Below are positions 10,690 through 21,600 of a stretch of 29,563 nucleotides of DNA, in pieces. The translations under genes were made by a program, and so were the position numbers. Source of the stretch: Ectocarpus siliculosus (lineage: Eukaryota; Sar; Phaeophyceae; Ectocarpales; Ectocarpaceae); assembly GCA_000310025.1 (NCBI GenBank), contig FN648850.1, forward strand, positions 1-29,563, written 5' to 3'. Under the pieces are notes generated by a model. That model was not told where the DNA came from. It searched no databases and saw only the letters and a program-made list of their open reading frames with translations. Numbering within the stretch: position 1 is the first letter of the stretch; every line of letters begins with the position of its first letter.

Positions 10690-11780
10690 GCTCTGTTGCT
10701 TGTTGTGAAAGGGAGCGCTTGCACACTCGCAGATGGCGATTGAATCGAGGTCACGCCTGGGCAGGGCGGCAGGACGCGGGCGGACCGGTGCGTGGGGATC
10801 GTGGCCGGCAACGCCAGGTGTTTACTTTCAGAAGCCATGACGGCGGATATGTCCGCCGGGTGCCCCACGCCGCGACCACGCCGCGACCGTCTTCATGGGA
10901 GCCAGGGCTTACGCCCGCTCGGGGAGCCGCAAGGCGCCCGTGCCGTGCACGGTCTTCTCCGCGGACCGCAGACCGCGGCCCAGGGGCGGCGGTGGAATCA
11001 AAAGGATGTTATTGAAGGGGTCGCCGAGAGCTGAGTGAATTAAAACACACGGCCGAATGAGGGCGGCCCGACGGCATGGCAACAAGGGCTGCAGCGAGAT
11101 TTAAGGCACAAGCGAACTCAGACCTGATGGACGACCTCATCGGGTCCTCAATCGCGGAGCGGGGCAGCTGGTCGATGCGGCGGCGGTGTGTAGGAAGCCA
11201 CCCGTATCACCGCCGGGTGCCGATTATTCCTGCCGTCGTCACGCCGGAGTGGTCGGGGTTCTCCTAGTGCATCGCATCAGGCGATCCAAGAATCGGGATG
11301 AGGTTAACGACCCATGATAGGGATATAGAGCAGACGGCGGAGCAGTTGCTCTGGTGGTGGCGTCGTTGTCATGTTGTGCAACGTTGCCCGATGACGCGCC
11401 GTTAACATCCTGTCTTAGTTAAAGGTTGTGCAGTGTAAGTTATGAAGTATGCCCAAGCCCGCGGAGCTTAGAGGCAAATAGTTACGAAATAGGGGTGAAT
11501 CTCAGAAACTAACGCGCGCTGCACAATTTAGCTAAGGATTTGGGAATTTGCTGTATATGGCTGTTGGGGGCAACACATTGGAACGAGTATCCCGAAGGGC
11601 GGGAAGATGAAGTCAGAGGAATGTGTAGGAGCCGCCCACAGTAGAGGACTCGCAAGGGGTGTCCCGTTCGGTACGACAAAGCGAGTCGGGAGGCAATCGG
11701 GGGAAAGCACTGTGTGCGGTAGGTAGGCAGTAACAGGAGCTAATCCCACTGCACGAGCAGTGTCATGATGACCTCGATGG
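10690..11780. other. Gene-free stretch with a GC-rich island
   Basis: From about 10740 to 11270 the sequence is distinctly GC-rich, with several self-complementary words (for example GGCGGATATGTCCGCC). ORFs on the plus strand (about 80-126 codons) have no motif I can identify. The rest of the stretch to 11780 holds nothing recognisable. Confidence 0.4.
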
Positions 11781-11781
11781 T

Positions 11782-12055
11782 GGCGAAGAAAATGGTAGGG
11801 TACCATTTTAGGGACTTGGTCATCTGAGACTACTGTGTGCAGTAAGGTTGGTTCCCTCCACCGCAGGAGAGGGCACCCTCAGTTGCTGTTTGGAGGGAAG
11901 GGAGATACAGTCTTTATTGGGAGAGAGGCAGAGGCACGATAGAAAGGCCGCAGAAACGTGTCTGCGGGAAATGTGCTCTCTGCCAGTTTGGTATCTCTCT
12001 CTTCCCTCGGGCGGTAGAAAATATTAATAAATGCAATTCGAAAGAAAACAATAAA
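11782..12055. repeat. 274-bp direct repeat, copy 1 (LTR-like)
   Basis: It is identical to 12439-12712 except for four substitutions and no indels (I count 4 in 274). Near one end is a perfect 9-bp inverted repeat, AAAATGGTA-GGG-TACCATTTT (11789-11809). On the minus strand it contains an AATAAA followed by GACTG, like a poly(A) signal in an LTR R region. It has no clear TG..CA ends and no target-site duplication. Confidence 0.9.
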
Positions 12056-12438
12056 GGGCAGGTTTGTTTAAGGCGTAGACAAAGGCGTAGACAAAACAAA
12101 CCGAGGTTTATTGAAACAACTCGAATTGCCATACTGTTTATATTGGGGTACCCGGAACGCATTGCGTACTGCGGGGCCCCCTCGGTCGAGAGGAGGAGTC
12201 GCATAGGTTACCATTCTGTTCAAGCCTTGTGTCCGCAGAGTCTTAGCGTGCCAGAGAGAGAGTATCGCAGAGACAACTAGCGAGGTGGTCACATAGAAGG
12301 CTTCTAGCGGTGTGCCAGCCTCTGGAGCTGACAGGAAGTGGAGTCTTTTCCCACCCACCCACCCCTTTTCTTTCGAAGGTGGGGGAAAGGAGAGGACGGA
12401 TTAAGTATCCGGTAGAACTTATAGCTGTATGTATGTGA
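12056..12438. other. Internal segment between the two 274-bp repeats
   Basis: This is 383 bp with no coding sequence. It has a small tandem repeat of GGCGTAGACAAA near 12072-12097 and a purine-rich stretch (GGTGGGGGAAAGGAGAGG) near 12378-12396. Together with its flanking repeats it could be a 931-bp non-autonomous terminal-repeat retrotransposon in miniature (TRIM). Confidence 0.4.
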
Positions 12439-12712
12439 GGCGAAGAAAATGGTAGGGTACCATTTTAGGGACTTGGTCATCTGAGACTACTGTGTGCAGT
12501 AAGATTGGTTCCCTCCACCGCAGGAGAGGGCACCCTCAGTTGCTGTTTGGAGGGAAGGGAGAGACAGTCTTTATTGGGAGAGAGGCAGAGGCACGATAGA
12601 AAGGCCGCAGAAACGTGTCTGCGGCAAATGTGCTCTCTGCCAGTTTGGTATCTCTCTCTTCCCTCGGGCGGTAGAAAATATTAATAAATGCAATTCGAAA
12701 GAAAAAAATAAA
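12439..12712. repeat. 274-bp direct repeat, copy 2 (LTR-like)
   Basis: Second copy of the repeat at 11782-12055, in the same orientation at an exact offset of 657 bases. The four differences fall in GGTT/GATT, GATA/GAGA, CGGG/CGGC and AAAAC/AAAAA contexts. Near-identity with no indels implies a recent event or gene conversion. Confidence 0.9.
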
Positions 12713-13462
12713 CAGCCCTTCGTGCCATGGTTTGTGGAATGGAATATTATCCAACATACTCACATGAACGACCTACGTATGCAGCAGCATGAACATTCTT
12801 CACGGTCTTCAACTCATGTGCTCACCACATCGTCCTGTTGTCCTTCTGCGGCTCCAACTCACGTCAGCGGACTTTATGACATACATTTTGGTCACTCATG
12901 CGCTTTCACGCGCCTAACCCGAATTCTGTGGTAAGAAGTTTTTCATTCCAATACGCGTCGATGCCCGAATACAACACAAGGCCGTCGTAGAGGCGTCATT
13001 CGACATCAGTTATACTAAATTGATTGGGATTGACCAATGATCGTGCTTTGCTCATTCTGATACGGAGTTGTTTTGACATTACTCGATGCACGCACGAAAT
13101 ATGTTGCGCCGCATTCCGAGCGCAAATTCCACCCCTACTCTCTATCACCTCGCTACGCACTGTCCCCCCCACGGCCAAGCAGTAGTTCGCTCTGCCACAC
13201 AAAGCACAGCATAGCTATCCGCATCACGCTGTGTTACCCTCAACTTCCTCGCGTGTTGAAACTTGCTTCACGGCAAGCTTTTAGTAAGCAGGCGCCCGTC
13301 ATCGTGGTTGAGAACGGCCTGAGCATCAAAATATTTCTGAAGCTAAAACTCACAGGAGTATCATGAATGCCGTCTCACTCTCTCTCTCCAATGCTCTTAC
13401 CTTTGGCAGCTGACTTTTCGCTCCGTCCCTTCCTGTTTCTACTGTCTGATACGCTCCGTTAA
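12713..13462. other. Gene-free stretch upstream of the KDZ relic
   Basis: No ORF with a recognisable motif was found. 5' exons or the end of the KDZ element may lie here, but I could not identify terminal inverted repeats. Confidence 0.3.
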
Positions 13463-16400
13463 GGCCCCTTCCTCTGGTTTTCGCCGAACAACTACCCCAT
13501 AGTCGCGAACTCTGCTTGCGAGGTCGGGGTATTGGACATGACAGGAAACCTCAGTGGATTGAACCATTGGCCGGGGCTCCGCCTGGAGATGGACGAGCTC
13601 GCGTCTACGTTTTGGCAAGACCGCCCGTGGAGTGGACATTTGTGTGATGACTGCTGGAAAGAAGTAGAGGTCGACGACGAAGCGCACATCATACAGTGCG
13701 TGGTGGTCGATGGCATAACAGGTAGGAGAATGAGGAAGTGTGCTATGTTCGGATGCCAGCTCGACCTACCGGGGATGGGCGAGTCCAGGTATGTCGGCAT
13801 ACAATAATGGCGTCAAACATTTCAGGTTAACGAGGCTGTGTACTGTATTACAGACACGACAAGAAGGTCCTCCGTCACATTGTATATCATCCATAGTATG
13901 TAGTTCAGTACCGCCCGCAGTCAAGAAATGCGGCCTCGAAGTACCCAAATCTACGAAATTGGCACGAAAACACATGCTGAGTTGAGTTCCGACTTGGTAG
14001 AAGAACAAGAACCCGGCTTGGAGGGGTGACAATGGGCATCTCACCAAGAGAAAACCCCAAGAAACCGCAGACAAGAGCATCGATGGCGTTGCCTAAGGCT
14101 AACTACGGGGTGAACGGCGACCTCACCTGGGTTCAAAGATCCGCGTCGAGGAGAGGGCTCCCTCTACGAAACACTGCTGGTTCGGAGGAATATACTGTAG
14201 GTGCCTACATTGTGTTGTACTACAGAGTGTCTATGTGCATGTGCGGACTGACGAAGAGACTGAAAAACATCCCTGTCATTGCGATATTCGGCGCTGCCAC
14301 CCTTCGCCTAACATTTTCACTGGTGCGTGGGCCTACCTGACTAACGATCCCCGTCCATCACCGGCCGGGTACAAATTGTTTTTCATCAAGAGGATCCCGT
14401 CCATCGCCGGCAGGGTAAAGTAGTTTTCTACCAAGAGGAACTTCAATTGTACGTGTCACTTGTGTTCGTGTACCAAGCGACCGCGGGGGCAGGCGCAACC
14501 GGATGTCGACACATCGTTTTGTTTCTATATTGCGCATGCGCGATAATACCTCCTGAACTCTTGTACAACCGTGGAGGTATGACTATCCGATGACAACAAT
14601 CGTCATATCGTACGCTGTTGCCTTACGTTTTTGGTCGAGCAGGTGGTGCGACGTTCACGAGGGAACCCACGGCCATCTGTGCCATGTCACTGTACCGCAA
14701 CAGTGCCAGCAGCCACACGAAGAGGGAACGCTAACATGCGAGGATCACTCCCAGTTGGAAGCTTCCTGGCGACACTACACCTCGCTTGGGGGATACCACG
14801 CTGCGCAACGCGCGCGCGCTGCAGGCGAGCAGTATGAGGTATGTTATCGCGGTTGTAAATCGGGGTTGGGAGTAGTGCGAGGTGAGTGTGAAAGCAAACT
14901 GACCGGTGCTTGCGGCCCTGTGTCGTAGAACCACGTCTTCTTGACCATATTCAACTTCATGTCAATCATTTTATCCACGTTATCTCAGCCTCGAGCAATC
15001 GATTCACATTCAAACAGACCCACCTGGTTGCTTGTTAGCCTGTAGAGGGGCGTCGATCATGGAGGTGACGCATTCTTTAGGGGACTGTTTCAAGGCTCTT
15101 CTTCTTTGGGCACCAGGCGTCACCATGTTCAGCTCGCTTGTATAGGGGAGCCAACAACAACAGCAAGGGACGCAAGAATAACGGTTGGCGTTTCGCTTGT
15201 TTTGCACCATTCCGAATGAGAGTAGGTTTGTCCAATCCTTTATATTACGAAAGATGTGAATGCCCACGCCGCCAGATGCTGAAACCGAAATACATGCTCT
15301 ATTTTGTGTAGCAGGTGAAACGCCACAGCAACGAAGAACAATAGCATGTGCCCCCCAGAGTGAAAACGACGCTTGGATTGCTAAAGTTTATACCCAGTGC
15401 GGAATTTCACCTACTCTTGGAATGTGGCGTACTTGTCCAACCCTAAGACAAACTCGATCCGTATTCCCAACGCTTCACGTGCAGACGGCCGAAATGAGGA
15501 CACTGAGAAGCATGGTTGACAAGAAGTACATCTGGGGACACCTAGTTTGCTCGGCGTCGTGTGGCTGTATTCTCGGGGCTGCGCCCCTGTGGGAGTCGGA
15601 GGGCATGGAGGAAGTACACCGTGCTCTGACAGAGATATTCCCAGATCCAGCCCTTCGACCCCAGCTCCTCATCTACGACTTGGCGTGCAGGCGCCGTACG
15701 TTCCTCGAGAACCATCCTGATGCGTGGGCAGGGACGCAACTGGTGGTAGACAGGTAGGTGTGTCGCGTCGCCTACGTATCATTTTTCATATCGCCTCTCG
15801 CGTACGAACGTGTGGGGTACCACTGCATACGTATACATCGGCCTATGACATGGTTTCCGATTGCGCACCCAGCCGTAGGACACGGAGTGGTGGGGGTACA
15901 TGCATAGGGTCATTTCCCTGGCTGCGTGTCCCGCGGTGAGGAATTCCATGTACTGCAGCTTTCGTCGTCCCAGACTGGCTCTCCTGTTCATCAACATAGT
16001 CTAGACCTTGCACGTCCGCGGGGTTTGGGCGTTGTTGCCAAAGCCCATTATCGTGGATGTCTAGGGTTGACCGTCGCTGTCGATTCCTAGAACGCTAGAT
16101 GCCCCGGTAGCGTCCGGTGACTCCGATGTGTTCCTCTGCAGACTCAGTTGGTTCGTTCGCTATTGTAATGTTCAACCGAAGCAAGAAACGCTAGCAATGC
16201 CTGTGGTTGCGACTCTGACATCGGCCACCCACGTCAGGTTCCATTTCACTACACACACCGAGGGACACACGCTGGGAGTTCTGTAATCCAGAGAGACGAG
16301 ACAACCCCCTTCTGTGGGGAGTCGACGACGCTGGACAAGAGCGGTTCATGTGGAACTCCCCTATTGCGGAAAGTAACAACGGCTTTCTTTCCGGACTGGG

Positions 16401-16521
16401 GCCTGTCGTGAAGAAAATGCCCCACGTGCTCGGTACATTCTGCTTGTTCACGAACATGGTCGTGCACAACGAATTGCTGTTGACCGAGAAGCTCCAGGGG
16501 AAGCACCCACTGTTCCGTTGA
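13463..16521 (+). pseudogene. KDZ-family (Kyakuja-Dileera-Zisupton) transposase, split by introns and frameshifted
   Basis: KDZ proteins are cut-and-paste DDE-type DNA transposases with Cys-rich N-terminal domains. Segments I can place: 13463-13788 with a CxC-type zinc motif (CDDCW, then KCAMFGC); after a 65-bp intron (13789-13853), a His-x3-His continuation; an exon ending at 14838 with a second Cys/His cluster (CHVTV, QQCQQPH, CEDH); 15359-15753 with the KDZ core, including SASCGCILGAAPLWESEG, the IYDLAC Asp motif and VVDR; and 16238-16521, where RFHFTTHTEGHT completes the VVDRFH..H block and NSPIAESNNGFLSG matches the C-terminal N..AE..N helix. Introns 14839-15358 and 15754-16237 keep frame. 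The copy is damaged: TAG at 13894-13896 lies in frame (or at a cryptic donor), and one extra base near 16272 shifts the frame before TRWEFCNPER. The exon path between 13895 and about 14630 is unresolved. Confidence 0.8.
15754..16237 (+). other. Intron in the KDZ transposase
   Basis: The donor AG|GTAGGT follows the VVDR codon split after its second base. The acceptor GTCAG|G restores it, so the family-conserved VDRFH motif is formed exactly across the junction. This is the best internal proof that the gene is spliced. Confidence 0.8.
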
Positions 16522-17028
16522 AAACACGTTACGTTCAAAACACGAACTGTGCCGACGATCTCACTCCCGATGTGTACGAAACCACCGTTCGTTGGAAACC
16601 CCTAAAATGCGCCAGGGTGACTTTTTTTTATTTTATGTTCAATAACGTTTCGTTGGATTCACCGGTCGGTACGCGTAGACAACGTACGGCACGGACTATG
16701 TCAGTAGTGTGCGAAAATGGACTACGGGATTATAATGGGTTTGTGTCGTACTATTTTCCCATTTCTGCGTCGCATGCTTACTGCCTGTGTGGTTTGTGAT
16801 ACATGGATCCTTATCTTCCCGAGGGTTCAAAAGTACGATAGTGTCTATCGGTTTGCTTTGCTTCCAACGGTCACGCATGCTCCCTTCACGTTTTGCCAAA
16901 AGGCCTATTATACATTAGGGGGGCGCACAGCCACCCTGCACCCTCCGATGCATTGTTCAAATTTCCGACAGGCATTCCCGTCAGTGGGCGCAGTGGGGTA
17001 ACCTACACTATTGTACAAATGGACTGAG
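16522..17028. other. Gene-free stretch downstream of the KDZ relic
   Basis: No coding sequence is recognised. It should contain the 3' end of the KDZ element, but no terminal repeat could be matched by eye. Confidence 0.3.
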
Positions 17029-17785
17029 CTTCCATGGAAGCCAACCAGCTTCCATGGAAGTCAATTTGACTTCCATGGAACCTGCTGGTCCGGATCGGGC
17101 AGCCAGCTTCCATGACGCTTCCCTCGTCGAGCTTCCATGGAAGTGAATCTGCTTCCATGGAAGTAGCCACGATTTGCTTCCATGGAAGCAGGATTTCGGA
17201 CTTCCATGGAAGCGCGACGAGCTTCCGTGGAAGTGACACTTCCATGGAAGCTCGTCGCTCGACAGAGTCGCTACAACTTCCATGGAAGCACGACAACTTC
17301 CATGGAAGCAACCTCCATGGAAGTAGGTGGCAGCGGTCGAAATCAACTTTCATGGAAGCACCGAAGCTTCCATGGAAGCAACTTCCATGGAAGTAGGTGG
17401 CAGCGGTCGAAATAAACTTTCATGGAAGCACCGAAACTTCCATGGAAGCTACTTCCATGGAAGGGTCTGGACATGCGTTCACCCCGGCTTCCATGGAAGC
17501 ATTCCAGCTTCCATGGAAGCTGTCGACGAAGGCTTCCATGGAAGCTGCGGGAATAAGCTTCCATGGAAGTGGTCCCCAACACCAAAGCTTCCATGGAAGT
17601 ACACGCTAGGGACTTCCATGAAATCTATAACATACAGCTTCCATGGAAGTATATCCTGTCCTCCGAGCTTCCATGGAAGTCTCCCTCAACCCTTTGAAGG
17701 ACTTCCATGAAAGCTTGTTCGTGCCGTTTCCACGGAACATGTCGAGTTCATGTCGAGTTTTCCAGCTCCCTCCATCCATGGAAGG
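17029..17785. repeat. Array of about 30 dispersed 12-bp palindromes, CTTCCATGGAAG
   Basis: The perfect palindrome CTTCCATGGAAG, usually flanked by G/C or A/T as a 14-mer, recurs about 30 times in 760 bases. The intervals between copies are unrelated sequence of 2-25 bases. A few copies are mutated (TTTCATGG, CCGTGG, CATGAAA). One 72-bp block (GTAGGTGGCAGCGGTCGAAAT with its palindromes) is tandemly duplicated at about 17311-17455. Multiple Ser/Met/Glu-rich or Phe-His-Gly-Ser-rich ORFs on both strands are by-products. Confidence 0.97.
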
Positions 17786-17802
17786 AAGCATTGAGTGTCA
17801 CG

Positions 17803-17852
17803 GATATCTACGTGTCCATGTGTGATGTCTACGTGTCCATGTGTGTGTGTGT
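17803..17852 (+). repeat. Small tandem repeat and (GT)n run
   Basis: Two copies of a TCTACGTGTCCATGTGTG-like unit are followed by a (GT)n run of about 12 bases. Confidence 0.7.
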
Positions 17853-17859
17853 GTACAGT

Positions 17860-18624
17860 AGCGAAGATCTATCACGACGGAAGCGCTGCAGCCAACTTTA
17901 TTTAGTAGTCCCCTAGTTACGACATGAAGATTGTGTGTGCACAGTACAAGGTATCAGCATCCACCTAGCTAGCAGACGCTTGGAGTTGTATGTAGGGCAG
18001 ACACAACACGCCGTATGACGCTCCCGTACAGGGCTGTCAGCGAACGGTCAGAATAGTCATCGGTGAAACCCCAAGGTAGGCGGTCGACCATCTGGGGTCT
18101 CCAACAGTAGGAATTGTGTTCGAGAGCTGGTCCAGGCGCCTCTCTCCCTCTCATATTCTACCATCAATCTCTGACCGTTGTGTCAGACGTTAACAACGAC
18201 ATGAACCACGGCTCCCACGGGCGGCATCGTAATAATCGTAATAGTGGACTTCCAATCCTAAGTCAAAGAAAGGAAGATCGTCACATGACCTTGTTCACTT
18301 CCCTGGAGTAAGCGTTTCGTTATATTACAGCCTTCGTTCGTGAAAAAATCATCTACAACGAGGGGCAGGTTTTCCGTGGATGAAGTGTTCCGCATTATTA
18401 TCTCTAGCATAAACGCATGCTTTTTTGTATATTCCGTGGAATAAAATGATCTCACTTGGGACCCTGCGTGTGTATAGTATGGGTGTGTTGTTATTATTAG
18501 CATCGACCGCTCTCACCGGCTGATCAATGAGAAGACGTCAGTTTTGGTGCGTCTTAAAACACAAAACACTTCAGAAGGCCATTTACTGCGACCCCGTAGG
18601 GGGGAGGCTAAACTATCCTTCGTA
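17860..18624. other. Gene-free stretch between the palindrome array and the DUF7869 gene
   Basis: No coding segment is supported. It probably contains the 3' untranslated region of the minus-strand DUF7869 gene. An 81-codon minus-strand ORF (18258-18503) lacks any motif. Confidence 0.3.
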
Positions 18625-21600
18625 TCAAAGACAGAAACGGTAGCAACAGAATATACTGCACGCTTCTATCAAGGCTATTACCTTGAACTCGAGGGCGTTT
18701 AGGAGTACTTTCACCTTAGGGTTATAAGCCTCCTTGTCTTCTCTACCATCATTCCGATCATCATGTTGAGAACAATATCTTGACAGTTCTTCCCTAGCCC
18801 TAAGTGTTTTGTTCTGGGGAAGGTCATGTGGCTCAAACCCCCTGCTCTCTTCCACTCCTCCATGTTTTCCTCGTACATCGTCGTCTTCGTCCTCCTTTCT
18901 GCCCCGTGTGTGTGTAGATCAGCAATAGAGCTTCATCGGTGTGGAGGTGATCATGTCCTACCAGTTGGACGTGGACGAAGGATACACGAAGAAGAGGACC
19001 CCCGGCAGTCCGCTGCATCTCCGCGGCCTCACCGTGATGGGTGAAGTAGACTGGGCCGCGGTTTCGTTCGCATGAGGGTAGGCTGGTTAAAGGGCGAGCG
19101 ACTGAGAGACCGTCGGTAGCAGATGACGAATTACGCCCTCTCGTAGGGTAGGATACTCTCGTTGAACGATATTGCGAAAAAAACGAAAACGTACCGCCGA
19201 CGTGGGCGACTGGTAGCTTCTGCCACGAGGCTTGTTGGCGCAGCTCTACCCGGTGAATTATTTCATCCTGGACCAGTTTGAGCTCGTAGGGCGGGGTTGC
19301 CTCCAAGTGCACTGCATGTGCGTGCATCAGGCGCCAAGGGCTGAATCCGTCCCCACTCCCCACCGTCTTCCCATCTTCGCTGAAGCCTAACCAGTCCTCG
19401 TGGTGCATCTTCATCTTTACCGTCACCACCATCGAGGGCCCCTCCTTGTAGATTTTGAAAGCTTGGAAGTTGGTGATATTTGGGATGCGTCGTGTTACGG
19501 GAGCCACCAGGTCCTTGAAGTTGGCGAGGTTTTCTAGGGTCCGGCATTTTACTTGTACCTTTTTGTAGCCGCGTCTGAAGGCGTCCCCCAGCTCCTCTCG
19601 CGTGAAGATGTCGACCCCTTTCACCGCTTTGGCGAAGCTTCGCATCAAAATGGCGCAAATACGACGTGGGCAAAAGGGGGGGGCACGAGACGAACAAGAA
19701 AGGTTGGGGTGTCTTTTGTAAATGGTTGACGTCGGGATCTATTTGTCGGCAAGATGAAGATGTGGATATACGCCTTAGATCAACCGCACCCCGAGGACAA
19801 AGGTTCGATCACGAGGGATATCCATTAATTTCATCAACAAATAGTAGGCGCTGCAAGACGAAAAATGTAACGTCCCTCGAACGCACAGTGGATACATACT
19901 ATACGTCGACCATCCTGTGCATTATTCTTATGTGTTTCTTCCGCGACGACTACTCACCAGGAGAAAATCTGGTCGATCTGGATGTGGGTGTGGCCAACCA
20001 TCATGAAGCAGAGCGTGACCGTCCTCATGATTCCCCGACCAACCATCGCTGCCAAAATGCCCATGAGGTAGTTGTTCTTGTTCTCGGCGACAGTGTTGTC
20101 CACCTGCACGGTCACGTCTCCCAGGGCATGTTCCCAGGAGAGGGTCAGTTCCATGAACTGGTAGTACAGCGCCGTTGCGACGAGATTTGTACCTGCGACG
20201 GAAAAACGTGTCACGCCCCCATAGCACGAGAACATACATGATGAGAATAAAACGTACATACATGACGATGTCCGCAAATTCATTGGGTTTATGATACCTA
20301 GCTGTCTTTTTATCTCGCGCCACGTAGAACTAGACTTGTGCCGCGGCCCAAGCCAAACGGCGATACGCGTTGAAAGGACAAGATCAATGCAACTGAGCTC
20401 AAAACCATTGAAGACGGCGGTCGCCAATCAACGTAAATATAACGCGACTGCCAAGCGTACTTCCCTGCGTTAGAGGTGTGAGCATGGCAGTCGGGCATAC
20501 TGCCTGTGCGCGGCAATGCACCCTAACACCAACCGACGCAAGCCTCATCAGCAAGCGGCGAACATTTCGATCATGAACGAACATGCAATGAAAGAGTTTT
20601 ATCTTGCTACCGTCCGTGAATAGCTTGCTCCCTTCTACGTTCTCAGATGTAAAGTCTCCTACCCTGCTCGAACATGCCTCAAACGTGAGTCATCATGCGC
20701 ACTCACCCGTGCCGAGAATCTGGGGGGCGAAGAACACGTTCATGACCATCCCGGCGACGAGCACACCGTATACCTTCGCGCGTTCGCCATACCCCCTGGA
20801 AAACAGGAATTAGACAGGGGGCGGTGCGAGCGCGCGATGGGGTGTGGGGTTGCGATTCCTCGTGGTGGATGAAGGGGCCGACGGGCCTGTTACTACCACC
20901 TCTTTCTTCTTTTCCTCACGACCGGTGACCTGTCCACGTTCGCTGATACCACGCTGATTTAAGTTAACGTAACCAATTACATTAAAGTATGTGTTTTCCG
21001 CGTAGCCTACTCGACAAATTGATACTACGTTACTAAAGCAACGGGTTCCCTTACTTGTCGTCGATCCCGTGAGCCTTGTCCTTGGACAGAGGGACAACGA
21101 AGTTGCTCTGGTTGGCGCCGTCCATCATGCAGTAGGGCTGGTCCCACGGCACCCCGTTCATCTTGGCATTCGCTGCAGCCGTCTTAAGTTTTGAGATTGC
21201 CTTCCGGTCGTTGCTCACGTCCGGTCGACACGAACACGAAGGCACAGATTAGCTGCTCCGTGTTCAAGGGTAAGCGCGACAATCATGTCAGCAGCCGGTG
21301 TGCCCACCCCTGGAACCTCTTCTTGGGGAGGTAGGTGCGGTAGACAGGGTGTCTAATATATACTGTGCATCCCCGGGTTTGTGCTGTGGCGTCTGTTCAA
21401 AAAACATGTTGGGTTGTGATGTCGTCGTATGACGCTGTAAACCACGCAAATAGCAAATACATACATACGCACCTCCATGTGGTTGTCGTACTCCTTTCTC
21501 TTCAGGTCTTTTTCCGCCTCGTCCTGGATGCCTCTGGAGCAGGACTGCGTTCCGAAGATCGTAGACTTGAGGAGCGTGCAGATCTTGCAAAGCATGAAGT

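Noticed and set aside
10792-11034. ORF with an MTADMSAG stretch that faintly recalls the N-terminus of bacterial group II intron proteins
   Set aside because: The resemblance is limited to a few residues; the following sequence lacks the expected Trp/Arg motifs and no reverse transcriptase follows.
14120-14150. tRNA-like B-box (GGTTCAAAG)
   Set aside because: No matching A-box, acceptor stem or anticodon arm could be built around it.
17003-17825. CRISPR-like array of repeats and spacers
   Set aside because: The repeats are only 12-14 bp perfect palindromes, spacers vary from 2 to 25 bases, and there are no cas genes; the DNA is eukaryotic.
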